A DNA stretch of 64,000 nt from Candidatus Rhodoferax randersensis (lineage in GTDB: Bacteria > Pseudomonadota > Gammaproteobacteria > Burkholderiales > Burkholderiaceae_C): assembly GCA_016718155.1 (NCBI GenBank), contig JADKEH010000044.1, positions 248,001 through 312,000 of the forward strand. The letters run 5' to 3'. Positions 8,532-17,267 of this stretch are shown one piece after another (within the stretch, counting starts at the first letter, position 1; every line of letters starts with the position of its first letter). The position numbers and the translations under genes were made by a program. The notes beneath the pieces are model-generated. The model was not told the DNA's origin. It did not search any database and saw nothing but the letters and a program-made list of their open reading frames with translations.

Positions 8532-9437
8532 TCAGCGCGCTGCCGTCATCAGGACCCAGCCGTCTTCGACGTCCGTCACCGCCAACTCGCAATAGGGCGC
8601 ATAGGCGGCGGTCAACTCCTGCGCCTGCCTGGCCAGGATCCCCGCCAGCACCAGTGAGCCGCCGGGCGCGACGCGCGACCACAGCAAGGGCGCCAGCACC
8701 TTGAGCGGGGTCGCAAGAATATTGGCCAGCACGGTTTGGTACACATCGCTAACCGCCTCGGGCCGGCCGGCGCGCAGCAACACGCCGTTGGCTTGGGCAT
8801 TGGCGAGCGTGGCACGCACAGCGTCGTCATCAATGTCCACAGCATCAATGTCCCGCGCACCAAATTTGGCCGCGCCGATGGCCAGGATGCCCGAACCGCA
8901 ACCATAGTCCAGCACCCGCACCAGCCGGTTCCCAGGCGTGACGCTTGCGCCCGCTTCGCGACCTGCAATCCAGCGCAGACACATCCGCGTGGTGGGGTGA
9001 GTGCCTGTGCCAAACGCCAAACCGGGATCGAGTCGGATCACTACACGGGCCTGGGCTGGCGGCTCGTGCCAGCTCGGCACAATCCAGAATTCCGGCGTCA
9101 CCTCGACCGGTACAAACTGCGTCTGCGTCAAGCGAACCCAGTCCTGCTCTGGCACGTCCTTCACACCCAAGAGTGCACAGTTGGCAAAGAAATCCTGGGC
9201 AGTGAGCACCTGCGCGGCATCGTCCGCCAAGTCTTCTGAGGCGAACAAAGCCAAGACCCGTGAGCGTTCCCACCCATCCTGGGGCGCCGGCATGCCCGGC
9301 TCGCCAAAGAGGGCCTGTTCCGCGTCGGTGTGGGCGTCGGCATCCTCGACGCTGACGCTCAGCGCGTCCAGCGCATCGAGCGCATCGCTCAAAACCTCAA
9401 CCCGATCTTGCGGGCACAACAGACTCAGCTCAACCAT
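8532..9437 (-). CDS. prmA: Ribosomal protein L11 methyltransferase PrmA
   Basis: The 301-residue enzyme methylates ribosomal protein L11 using S-adenosylmethionine. The N-terminal substrate-recognition part begins MVELSLLCPQD. The PrmA signature FGTGTHPTTRMCLRWI is clear, followed by the SAM-binding motif VLDYGCGSGILAIGAAKFGA and the DIDDDAVRATLANA region. The NILATPLKVLAP segment is the NPPF-like catalytic loop of the family. Length matches PrmA (about 295 residues). It lies 12 bases after accC, in the common accB-accC-prmA order. Confidence 0.96.
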   Translation of the reverse strand: MVELSLLCPQDRVEVLSDALDALDALSVSVEDADAHTDAEQALFGEPGMPAPQDGWERSRVLALFASEDLADDAAQVLTAQDFFANCALLGVKDVPEQDWVRLTQTQFVPVEVTPEFWIVPSWHEPPAQARVVIRLDPGLAFGTGTHPTTRMCLRWIAGREAGASVTPGNRLVRVLDYGCGSGILAIGAAKFGARDIDAVDIDDDAVRATLANAQANGVLLRAGRPEAVSDVYQTVLANILATPLKVLAPLLWSRVAPGGSLVLAGILARQAQELTAAYAPYCELAVTDVEDGWVLMTAAR

Positions 9438-9449
9438 GACCGGATCGCC

Positions 9450-10800
9450 TCAACGTTCGCGGTGGCTGAGCCACTCTTCCAGATAGTGGATGTTGGTGCC
9501 ACCATTCATGAACTTGGCATCCACCATCAACTCGCGGTGCAAGGCGATGTTGGTGTTGATCCCCTCGACCACGGTCTCGCCCAGGGCCGTGCGCATGCGC
9601 GCCAGGGCTTGGTCACGCGTGTCGCCATGAACGATGATCTTACCGATCATCGAGTCATAGTTGGGCGGCACGAAGTAATTGGTGTAAATGTGGGAATCCA
9701 CGCGCACACCGGGGCCGCCGGGCGGGTGCCACATCGTGATGCGCCCAGGGGAAGGGACAAACTTGTAGGGGTCCTCAGCGTTCACGCGGCATTCGATCGC
9801 ATGGCCACGAATCTCGATCTGACGCTGTGTGAAGGGCAGCTTTTCGCCCGCCGCCACCATGATCTGGGTCTTGACGATGTCCACGCCGGTGATCATTTCG
9901 GTCACCGGATGCTCCAACCTGAACCCGCGTGTTCATTTCAATGAAGTAGAACTCCCCGTCTTCATAGAGAAACTCGAAGGTACCTGCCCCGCGATACCCA
10001 ATGCGTTTGCAAGCCGCCACGCAACGCTCGCCAATGCGATCAATCGTCTTGCGCGCAATACCCGGTGCCGGCGCCTCTTCAATGATCTTCTGATGCCGAC
10101 GCTGCATCGAGCAATCGCGCTCACCCAAATAGACCGCGTTCTTGTACTTGTCGGCCAGGATCTGGATCTCGATGTGACGCGGGTTCTGGAGGAACTTCTC
10201 CATGTAAACGGCTGGATTGTTAAAGGCTGCGCCGGCCTCGGCCTTGGTCATCGTCACGGCGTTGACCAGGGCCGCCTCGGTGTGCACCACCCGCATGCCG
10301 CGGCCGCCGCCACCGCCAGCCGCCTTGATGATGACCGGGTAGCCAATGGCTTTGGCGATGCGCCGGATTTGAACCGGGTCGTCGGGCAATTCGCCTTCGG
10401 AACCAGGCACACACGGCACGCCTGCCTTGATCATGGCCTGCTTGGCCGAGACCTTGTCGCCCATGATCCGGATCGACTCGGGCGTGGGCCCGATGAACTG
10501 GAAGCCGCTCTTTTCAACCCGCTCGGCAAACCCGGCGTTCTCGCTCAGGAACCCATAGCCCGGATGGATCGCCTCCGAGTCCGTCACCTCTGCCGCGGAA
10601 ATGATGGCCGGCATGTTGAGGTAGCTCAAGCCCGACGGCGCCGGGCCAATACAGACTGCCTCTTCGGCCAACTTTACATACTTGGCTTCACGGTCCGCCT
10701 CGGAGTACACCATCACGGCCTTGATGCCAAGCTCGCGGCAAGCGCGCTGAATCCGAAGGGCAATCTCGCCCCGATTCGCAACCAGAATTTTCTTGAACAT
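9450..10800 (-). CDS. accC: Acetyl-CoA carboxylase biotin carboxylase subunit AccC (frameshifted)
   Basis: AccC carboxylates the biotin on AccB in the first step of fatty acid synthesis. The first part (from MFKKILVANRGEIALRI) carries the ATP-grasp KAAGGGGGRGMRV loop and the YLGERDCSMQRRHQK block. Around 9916 the frame breaks within the catalytic EMNTRVQVEHPVTE region: the sequence has one extra A in the plus-strand run CCAACC. The remainder continues in another frame as EHPVTEMITGVDIVKTQ and on to EEWLSHRER. Removing that base gives 449 residues, the family length. Since AccC is essential, a sequencing error is the likeliest cause. Confidence 0.93.
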
Positions 10801-10818
10801 GGGAGCTGCTGATTGGCC

Positions 10819-11274
10819 TTACTCAATGGTGAACAGAGGCTGTCCGTACTCGACCGCTTGCCCGTTTTGACAAAGAATCTGTGTCACCGTGCCGGATTTG
10901 TCGGTCTCGATCTCGTTGAGGATCTTCATCGCCTCCACAATGCACACGGTTTGGCCTTCCTTGACACTGTCCCCTACTTCCACAAAAGCCTTGGCGCCAG
11001 GTGAAGCGGAACGGTAGAAGGTGCCCACCATCGGTGACTTGACGACATGGTCGGTACTGACAGCGGCAACCGGTGCAGCCGGGGTTGGGTTCGAACCGGC
11101 CGTCGTTGGCACAGGGGCCGTGGGGGCATGCGCCATGATCGGCGCGTACTGCTGTGCGGCAGCCGCACCACCCTTGACAATGCGCACCTTGCCTTCGGCC
11201 TCGGTGATTTCGAGCTCGGAAACGTTTGATTCAGACACCAGATCAATCAGTGTCTTGAGTTTTCTAAGGTCCAT
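10819..11274 (-). CDS. accB: Biotin carboxyl carrier protein AccB
   Basis: The 151-residue carrier subunit of acetyl-CoA carboxylase has an N-terminal MDLRKLKTLIDLVSES segment, a flexible Ala/Pro linker (about residues 45-75), and a C-terminal biotinyl domain. The lysine of VEAMKILNEIETDKSG is the biotinylation site; the family usually has Met or Leu after that lysine and Ile here is conservative. A GGAG lies just before the ATG. It is followed by accC after 18 bases. In related genomes aroQ usually lies directly upstream; here only 172 bases separate accB from the TlpA-like gene. Confidence 0.95.
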   Translation of the reverse strand: MDLRKLKTLIDLVSESNVSELEITEAEGKVRIVKGGAAAAQQYAPIMAHAPTAPVPTTAGSNPTPAAPVAAVSTDHVVKSPMVGTFYRSASPGAKAFVEVGDSVKEGQTVCIVEAMKILNEIETDKSGTVTQILCQNGQAVEYGQPLFTIE

Positions 11275-11446
11275 GAAGTCTCCAACTGCTATTCGGTAAT
11301 GAGCGCCGAATTTACACCAATTTCGGTCAACTCACGGCCATTTTGTTCTATTACTTGATAAATCGAAATCAGGCGGCCGATCATGCGGACTCTAAAACAA
11401 GCCCGACGTAGGCACAGGCGGCGCCATTTCTGGGCGCCGAACCGGG

Positions 11447-12013
11447 TCAGCCTAAACTGGCCCATGCCTTCAAGTCCTCAGGCCTGATCTTGCCGATTTT
11501 ACGGTGTAACACTGACCCCTCCCGTCCCAGCACCACAGAAAAAGGCAAGCCGCCACTGATGTTGCCAAAGGACCTGCTGAGGTCAACACCCGCCGTTCCG
11601 GCCATCGCGACCGGAAAGCGCAGGGGGTAGCGAGCCAGGAAGCTGGTGACCGGTGCAACTTGGTCCACCGCCAAGCCGAGCACCTGCCAGCCGGCACGTG
11701 CTTGCTCGTGATAGAAGGCATCGAGCATCGGCAGCTCTTCCACGCAGGGGGGGCACCAAGTCGCCCAGAAGTTCAGCAACAGCGGGCGGCCCCGAAACGT
11801 ACTCATTTGAAGCTTTCCCCCGCTTGGCGTGTCGAACTCAAGCTGCCAGAGCGCCTGGACCGCGCCCGCGTCGCCGTCCCGCAGCGCGTGGCGCCACCAC
11901 GCCAGGCCCGCGCCTGCCAACACCGCACCAACCGCCACGGCCGCAAACAAGGCGCGCCGCCGAGGCAGCAAGCCCCCTGGTTCGGTCGAATGGGTAGTGG
12001 TTGGGTCGGTCAT
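11447..12013 (-). CDS. TlpA/ResA-like membrane-anchored thiol-disulfide protein
   Basis: The 188-residue protein has an N-terminal membrane anchor (about residues 19-40, LFAAVAVGAVLAGAGLAWW). A thioredoxin fold follows, with the active site FWATWCPPCVEELPML near residue 90. The cis-proline region lies in GGLPFSVVLGREG. Such periplasmic thioredoxins reduce disulfides in cytochrome c maturation or supply electrons to other periplasmic oxidoreductases. Its partner here is unknown. It overlaps the upstream unknown gene by 4 bases (ATGA), so the two are probably translated together. Confidence 0.88.
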   Translation of the reverse strand: MTDPTTTHSTEPGGLLPRRRALFAAVAVGAVLAGAGLAWWRHALRDGDAGAVQALWQLEFDTPSGGKLQMSTFRGRPLLLNFWATWCPPCVEELPMLDAFYHEQARAGWQVLGLAVDQVAPVTSFLARYPLRFPVAMAGTAGVDLSRSFGNISGGLPFSVVLGREGSVLHRKIGKIRPEDLKAWASLG

Positions 12014-12630
12014 GGTGTCGAATCATGCATCAAGCGGCGAACGGTCTCCAAGTCTGCCCTCAGCAAGCGGTCTTTGCCGTCCACGCGCCGGGCACCCCGA
12101 ATGTCGTCCCGGTCATAGATCAGCAAGTGAACGCCCACGTCTTCATTGAGTTCGCGGCAAAAGCTGTGCACACTTAACACATCCACCGGTGCGCCACCCA
12201 GACCGGTGGCGGTACCGGTCTGAAAGTCAGCGCCGATATCTAGCAGGGCCAGTTCGGCCGATTTCGAGTCGTCGCAGTACAGCTCAATCCTGATGTCCGA
12301 GCGACGTGTTGCCGTTCCCTGCCACACGGCACCGCTCAGATAGGGCCGAAAACGCGCCAGCCGAACCATCCACTGCAGCGCCAGCCGACGCAGCGCCAGC
12401 AACTCGACCGGCTGCGTATCGGCACAAAACACGGCGATGTGCTCACGCACCGCATCATCCAGCTCATCGTTGCGGGGAAGCGCCGTGCGGGCGGGCAAGC
12501 CCATCTGCTTGAGGGCGTGGCGTTTGGCCGAACCATAGTCCAGGCCCTCGTCCACGACCAACCGAGCCGCCACTGCCGCAATTTCCAGTTGCACCGTTTC
12601 CATCAGGGCGATTTTCCATCGTTTTGCCAC
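12010..12630 (-). CDS. Conserved protein of unknown function next to mpl
   Basis: I do not recognise a characterised family in this 206-residue product. It is mostly acidic and soluble with no signal peptide or membrane segment. An N-terminal helical part (VQLEIAAVAARLVVDEG ... AKRHALKQMG) is followed by a region (RSDIRIELYCDDSKSAELALLDIGADF) that could belong to a nucleotidyltransferase-like fold, but this is only an impression. A GTG start at 12630 is given; an ATG at 12603 (METVQLE) is an equally good start and may be the real one. It is divergent from mpl and translationally coupled to the TlpA-like gene. Confidence 0.7.
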   Translation of the reverse strand: MAKRWKIALMETVQLEIAAVAARLVVDEGLDYGSAKRHALKQMGLPARTALPRNDELDDAVREHIAVFCADTQPVELLALRRLALQWMVRLARFRPYLSGAVWQGTATRRSDIRIELYCDDSKSAELALLDIGADFQTGTATGLGGAPVDVLSVHSFCRELNEDVGVHLLIYDRDDIRGARRVDGKDRLLRADLETVRRLMHDSTP

Positions 12631-12632
12631 TC

Positions 12633-12638
12633 TAGAAT
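12633..12638 (+). promoter_or_regulatory. -10-like element 6 bases before mpl
   Basis: TAGAAT is separated from the mpl ATG by CGCCCC, with no Shine-Dalgarno sequence. Transcription starting 7 bases after the hexamer would begin at the ATG itself, giving a leaderless mRNA. The -35 region is poor. Confidence 0.45.
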
Positions 12639-12644
12639 CGCCCC

Positions 12645-14084
12645 ATGCATATTCATATCCTGGGCATCTGCGGTACGTTTATGGGGGGCCTGGCCGCCCT
12701 GGCCGTCGAGGCCGGACACAAGGTTACCGGCTGCGACGCTGGCGTCTACCCGCCCATGAGTGACCAGCTTCGCGCCTTGGGCATCGACCTGATCGAGGGT
12801 TTTGGTGCCGATCAATTGGCGCTTGATCCCGACCTCTACGTTGTTGGCAACGTCGTCAGCCGCGCCCACCTGGCCGACGGGTCAGCGAAATTCCCACTCA
12901 TGGAAGCCATCCTGGACGCGGGAGCCCCCTACACCAGTGGCCCGCAATGGCTGGCGGAGCATGTGCTGCAAGGCCGCCACGTGATCGCCATTGCCGGCAC
13001 CCATGGCAAAACCACCACCACCGCCATGGCCACCTGGATTCTGGAATGCGCAGGGCTGCAACCTGGTTTTTTGATCGGTGGCGTGCCGCTGAATTTTGAG
13101 GTGTCGGCAAGACTGGGGCGCACGGCAGACGGGCCTGCCAACGCAAGCGCCGGGCGACCGGCGCCGTTCGTGATCGAGGCGGACGAGTACGACACCGCCT
13201 TCTTTGACAAGCGCAGCAAGTTTGTGCACTACCGGCCACGCACGGCCGTCCTCAACAACCTTGAATTCGACCACGCCGACATCTTCGACAACCTGGCGGC
13301 CATCGAACGCCAATTCCACCATCTGATCCGGACCGTGCCCGGCACCGGGCCGCATGGCTGTGGCCGCGTCATCGTCAATGACCTGGAGGAGAGCCTGAGC
13401 CGCGTGCTGCATGCAGGTTGCTGGAGCGAAGTGCGCAGCTTCGGCTCGACCGTGAGTGACTACACGGCGACTGGCGAACCAAGCTGCTTTGAAGTCCATC
13501 ACCAAGGCAAGCGTGTCAGCGTTGTGGAGTGGGCACTCACTGGATCCCACAACCAAATGAACGCCTTGGCGGCGATTGCTGCCGCGCACCACCTTGGCGT
13601 TGATCCGCAGGTCAGCGCCCGTGCATTGGGCAGCTTCCAGAATGTCAAGCGGCGTATGGAACTGCGCGGCACAGTCACCAAACCGAACGGTGAGATCGCG
13701 GTCTACGACGATTTCGCCCACCACCCAACGGCCATCCGCACTACCCTGGACGGCCTTCGGCGCAAGCTGGGCCCGGGGCCGCGCATTCTGGCGGTGTTTG
13801 AGCCGCGCAGCAACACCATGAAACTTGGCGCCATGAAGGCCCAACTGCCCTGGAGCCTGGAAAGCGCGGACCTCGCCTTCAGCAACCGCGCCGGCCTGGG
13901 CTGGGATCCGGGCGAGGCACTGGCAAGCTTGGGCGCCCGCGCCCAGGTCGCCGATTCCATGGACGAATTGGTATCGCAAATCGTGGCACAGGTGCGTGGC
14001 GGCGACCACATCGTGTGTATGAGCAATGGCGGCTTTGGCGATATTCATGACAAGCTGTTGCGGGCGCTGGCCGTCAAGACCTGA
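12645..14084 (+). CDS. mpl: UDP-N-acetylmuramate:L-alanyl-gamma-D-glutamyl-meso-diaminopimelate ligase Mpl
   Basis: The 479-residue Mur-ligase family enzyme joins recycled tripeptide to UDP-MurNAc in the cytoplasm. The N-terminal MHIHILGICGTFMGGLA and the VVGNVVSR block are typical of Mpl rather than MurC. The ATP-binding loop is AGTHGKTTTTAMATW. EADEYDTAFFDKRSKFVHY and NNLEFDHADIF follow, and the C-terminal domain begins with YDDFAHHPTAI. Length matches Mpl (about 455-480). Together with AmpD at the start of the window it forms part of the peptidoglycan recycling route. It has no Shine-Dalgarno sequence. Confidence 0.96.
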   Translation: MHIHILGICGTFMGGLAALAVEAGHKVTGCDAGVYPPMSDQLRALGIDLIEGFGADQLALDPDLYVVGNVVSRAHLADGSAKFPLMEAILDAGAPYTSGPQWLAEHVLQGRHVIAIAGTHGKTTTTAMATWILECAGLQPGFLIGGVPLNFEVSARLGRTADGPANASAGRPAPFVIEADEYDTAFFDKRSKFVHYRPRTAVLNNLEFDHADIFDNLAAIERQFHHLIRTVPGTGPHGCGRVIVNDLEESLSRVLHAGCWSEVRSFGSTVSDYTATGEPSCFEVHHQGKRVSVVEWALTGSHNQMNALAAIAAAHHLGVDPQVSARALGSFQNVKRRMELRGTVTKPNGEIAVYDDFAHHPTAIRTTLDGLRRKLGPGPRILAVFEPRSNTMKLGAMKAQLPWSLESADLAFSNRAGLGWDPGEALASLGARAQVADSMDELVSQIVAQVRGGDHIVCMSNGGFGDIHDKLLRALAVKT

Positions 14085-14186
14085 AGTCCCGCTTCAGCCC
14101 CGCCTGTCAGTTACACGCCGGTCAAGGCCGAAGCCGCCGACCCGCAACAGACTGGTACACGGTGCGACACGGGCTTTTCAGTCAGA

Positions 14187-15326
14187 TCACAGTGATCGCC
14201 GCGCCTTCACCGCGTCGGACAAGACCTGCAGCGCCTGGAGCGAGTCGTCCCATCCCAAACAGGCGTCGGTGATGCTCTTGCCATAGACCAGGGCAGCCGC
14301 GTCGTCTTTGCCCGGAGTGAATTTCTGTGCCCCCGCCTGAAGGTGACTCTCCACCATCACGCCGAACACGCACGTCGAGCCGGATGCGATTTGCCCGCCG
14401 ATATCACGTGCCACCTCAAGCTGTTTCTCATGCTGCTTGCTGCTGTTGGCATGGCTACAGTCCACCATCAAGGTGGTCGGCAGCTTGGCAGCGGCCAGAT
14501 CCTTGCAGGCAGCCGCCACGCTGGCGGCATCAAAATTAGGTGCCTTTCCGCCGCGCAGGATCACGTGGCAATCCTTGTTGCCGTTGGTTTGCACAATCGC
14601 AACCTGACCATTCTTGTGGACCGACAGGAAGTGGTGCCCGCCAGCCGCCGCCTGAATGGCATCGGTGGCGATCTTGATATTGCCGTCCGTGCCGTTCTTG
14701 AAGCCAATCGGGGCTGACAGACCCGACGCCAGTTCGCGGTGCACCTGACTCTCGGTGGTGCGTGCTCCGATGGCGCCCCATGAGATCAGATCACCCAGGT
14801 ACTGCGGGGAGATCACGTCGAGGAACTCGCTACCCGCAGGCAGACCCATGCGGTTGATCTCGATCAGCAACTGCCGGGCAATGCGCAGGCCCTCATCAAT
14901 GCGAAAGGTTTCATCCAGGTACGGGTCATTGATCAGCCCCTTCCAGCCCACCGTGGTGCGCGGTTTCTCGAAATAGACCCGCATGACGATCTCCAGTGTG
15001 TCCGCATACTTGTCTCGCTGCACCTTCAGGTGACGGGCGTAATCCAGCGCAGCGGACGGATCGTGAATCGAGCACGGCCCAATCACTACCAGCAGGCGGT
15101 CGTCCTTGCCAGACATGATGTTGTGAATGCTGTGCCGGGTCTTGGTGATCAGCGTCTCCACCGGCGTATGGTGGATCGGGAAGAAACGGATCAAGTGCTC
15201 GGGAGGCGGTAACACGGTGATGTCCTTGATGCGTTCGTCGTCAGTCTCGCTGGTGCGATCGGTGGGATGCGCATGCGGATTGGCATACCAGGCATCAGCG
15301 GTGGACGAGGTGGCTTTAGCATTCAT
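14187..15326 (-). CDS. aroG: 3-deoxy-7-phosphoheptulonate synthase, class I (AroG type)
   Basis: This 379-residue enzyme condenses phosphoenolpyruvate and erythrose 4-phosphate, the first step of aromatic amino acid synthesis. Visible motifs are the metal-binding GPCSIHDP, the active-site RVYFEKPRTTVGWKGL, SWGAIGARTTESQ, GFKNGTDGN and the metal-binding DCSHANSSKQ. This places it in the E. coli AroF/AroG/AroH subfamily, whose members are feedback inhibited by single aromatic amino acids. AGGAG lies 6-7 bases before the ATG. A leader peptide rich in Phe and an intrinsic terminator precede it, strong evidence for attenuation by aromatic amino acid supply. Confidence 0.96.
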   Translation of the reverse strand: MNAKATSSTADAWYANPHAHPTDRTSETDDERIKDITVLPPPEHLIRFFPIHHTPVETLITKTRHSIHNIMSGKDDRLLVVIGPCSIHDPSAALDYARHLKVQRDKYADTLEIVMRVYFEKPRTTVGWKGLINDPYLDETFRIDEGLRIARQLLIEINRMGLPAGSEFLDVISPQYLGDLISWGAIGARTTESQVHRELASGLSAPIGFKNGTDGNIKIATDAIQAAAGGHHFLSVHKNGQVAIVQTNGNKDCHVILRGGKAPNFDAASVAAACKDLAAAKLPTTLMVDCSHANSSKQHEKQLEVARDIGGQIASGSTCVFGVMVESHLQAGAQKFTPGKDDAAALVYGKSITDACLGWDDSLQALQVLSDAVKARRSL

Positions 15327-15362
15327 GGAACTCTCCTAAGTCAATCGGATTTGAAATGGGGC

Positions 15363-15394
15363 AAAAAAAAACCGCCGGGGCTCCGGCGGTTTTT
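15363..15394 (-). terminator. Attenuator terminator in the aroG leader
   Basis: Read on the minus strand, ACCGCCGG (15390-15383) pairs with CCGGCGGT (15378-15371) across a 4-base loop and runs into nine T residues. It lies about 37-45 bases before the aroG start. On the minus strand GGCGGT within the leader peptide gene (15442-15437) is complementary to ACCGCC of the terminator's first arm, giving an alternative antiterminator pairing. A second small hairpin CGCC-TGT-GGCG in the leader can sequester that GGCGG. Confidence 0.85.
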
Positions 15395-15424
15395 AGGGAA
15401 TCAGGACGTTTTCTTTGGGTACGT

Positions 15425-15493
15425 TCAGAACTCTCTACCGCCACAGGCGCTTGAGAACCAAAAATAGCTAAAAAAGAACTGAACCGATTTCAT
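15425..15493 (-). CDS. Aromatic-rich leader peptide controlling aroG
   Basis: A 22-residue open reading frame begins MKSVQFFFSYFWF and ends GREF. It contains six Phe, one Tyr and one Trp, with three consecutive Phe codons and F/W/F shortly after. It lies directly upstream of an intrinsic terminator and of aroG. This is the arrangement of ribosome-mediated attenuation: stalling at Phe (or Tyr/Trp) codons would free GGCGGT to pair with the terminator's first arm and allow readthrough. No strong Shine-Dalgarno sequence is present; a TATGCT hexamer lies 12 bases before the ATG, so the leader would be very short. It is too small for usual gene callers. Confidence 0.8.
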   Translation of the reverse strand: MKSVQFFFSYFWFSSACGGREF

Positions 15494-15549
15494 GGCAACA
15501 AATGTAGCATAGTCAAATCACCCGATCCTGACGCCCGGCGCTCCCGCCG

Positions 15550-17010
15550 TCAGGCGGTTCCGCCCACCGTCAGGCCATCAATGCGCAGGGTCGGCTGTCC
15601 GACACCCACCGGCACACTCTGCCCCTCTTTGCCACAAGTGCCCACGCCGCTGTCGAGCTTCATGTCGTTACCGATCATGCTGACGCGCGTCAACGCGTCG
15701 GGGCCATTGCCCACCAGGGTGGCGCCCTTGACCGGGTAGAGAATCTTGCCGTTTTCCACCCAGAACGCCTGGCTCGCGGAGAACACGAACTTGCCCGAGG
15801 TGATGTCCACCTGACCGCCGCCAAAGTTGGTGGCGTAAAGGCCCTTCTTGATGCTGGCGACGATTTCCTCGGGGGACTTGTCACCGGCCAGCATGTAGGT
15901 GTTGGTCATGCGTGGCATCGGCGTATGGGCGTAACTTTCACGGCGACCATTGCCGGTAGGCTTGACGCCCATCAGGCGCGCATTCATGGCGTCCTGGATG
16001 TAGCCCTTGAGGATGCCGTCCTCGATCAGCACGTTACGCTGGCTGGGGTTGCCTTCGTCGTCCACATTGAGCGAGCCGCGCCGCTGCGCCAGTGTGCCGT
16101 CGTCCAGCACGGTCACGCCCTTGGCCGCGACACGCTGTCCGACCCGACCCGTGAAGGCACTCGACCCCTTGCGATTGAAATCGCCCTCCAAGCCATGCCC
16201 GATCGCCTCATGCAGCAAAATGCCAGGCCAGCCCGGCCCCAACACCACCGTCATCTCGCCAGCGGGCGCGGCACGCGACTCCAGATTGGTCAGCGCGGCG
16301 TTGACCGCCTCATCCACATAGCTCGCAATGCATGCGTCGTCAAAATAGGCCAGGCCAAACCGACCGCCGCCGCCGGCGGAACCCATTTCGCGACGGCCTT
16401 TTTGCTCGGCAATCACGGTCAGGCTCAGGCGCACCAGCGGCCGCACGTCGGCCGCCAGGGTGCCGTCGGCGCGGGCCACCATGACCACGTCGTACTCGCT
16501 GGCCAGACCGGCCATGACTTGCGCGACGCGCGGGTCCTTGGCACGCGCGGCCTGCTCCACGCGCTCCAGCAGCTTGACTTTGGCGGCACTGCCAAGACTG
16601 GCAATTGGATCAAGACCGTCATACAGGGACCGCGATGACGCAATCTTCTGGGACCTTGTCTTGACGCGACCGGACTTGTTGGCATGGGAGATGGTTCGTA
16701 CCGTGCGCGCCGCATCGAGCAGCGAGGCGTCCGAGATATCGTCGGAATAGGCAAACGCGGTCTTCTCCCCCGACACGGCCCGAACGCCCACACCCTGGTC
16801 GATGCTGAACGAACCGGTCTTGACGATGCCCTCCTCCAAGCTCCAGCCTTCACTGCGCGTGTACTGAAAGTAAAGGTCCGCCTCGTCAACTTGATGCGTC
16901 TTGATTTCCGCCAGCGCGCGCCAGAGGTGGGTTTCATCCAGGCCAAACGGTGTCAGCAACAGGCGTTTGGCGATGGCCAGACGTTCGAGGGTCGGTTCAC
17001 GAGAGATCAT
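15550..17010 (-). CDS. tldD: TldD family metalloprotease
   Basis: The 486-residue protein is the TldD half of the TldD/TldE heterodimeric protease, which degrades unfolded or leader peptides in the cytoplasm. The zinc-binding HExxxH motif is seen in LLHEAIGHGLEGDFN. Other typical blocks are YFQYTRSEGWSLEEG near the N-terminus, NRKGSSAFTGRVG, and the C-terminal MIGNDMKLDSGVGTCGKEGQ. The length matches TldD (about 480). TldE is not in this window. The segment upstream of its start (17011-17476) is unassigned and abnormal. Confidence 0.95.
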   Translation of the reverse strand: MISREPTLERLAIAKRLLLTPFGLDETHLWRALAEIKTHQVDEADLYFQYTRSEGWSLEEGIVKTGSFSIDQGVGVRAVSGEKTAFAYSDDISDASLLDAARTVRTISHANKSGRVKTRSQKIASSRSLYDGLDPIASLGSAAKVKLLERVEQAARAKDPRVAQVMAGLASEYDVVMVARADGTLAADVRPLVRLSLTVIAEQKGRREMGSAGGGGRFGLAYFDDACIASYVDEAVNAALTNLESRAAPAGEMTVVLGPGWPGILLHEAIGHGLEGDFNRKGSSAFTGRVGQRVAAKGVTVLDDGTLAQRRGSLNVDDEGNPSQRNVLIEDGILKGYIQDAMNARLMGVKPTGNGRRESYAHTPMPRMTNTYMLAGDKSPEEIVASIKKGLYATNFGGGQVDITSGKFVFSASQAFWVENGKILYPVKGATLVGNGPDALTRVSMIGNDMKLDSGVGTCGKEGQSVPVGVGQPTLRIDGLTVGGTA

Positions 17011-17267
17011 TGGTAGACGTTGGTTCTTTTCGGCCCGAAGGCCGTTAACGAGCCAACGCCCCCTTCAACCGGGCGTGCGGATTTCCCTGACGGCTGGGTG
17101 CCGGTGGCCTGTCGGCTGCAGCATTACGCGGCCTACCTGTTACCAGGGCTAGGCGGATCGTGCCTCGCAGCCGATCAGCCCAAGACTGTCAAAATACTCG
17201 CCTCCAGCGACGGGCTTGGCCTGTGAGGCGGTGCCCCGTTGCCCCTCAGACGGGCGGCCCGGGAAGC
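17011..17267. other. Unassigned segment between tldD and the G/C-only tract
   Basis: No convincing gene is seen in these 257 bases. A plus-strand frame from 17020 to 17226 is open for 68 codons and a minus-strand frame ends in EYFDSLGLIGCEARSA, but neither is recognised. A CGGCC-CGAA-GGCCG stem lies near 17030-17043. Base composition is ordinary. The piece could be the end of a gene or mobile element joined here by the faulty tract beside it. Confidence 0.4.
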
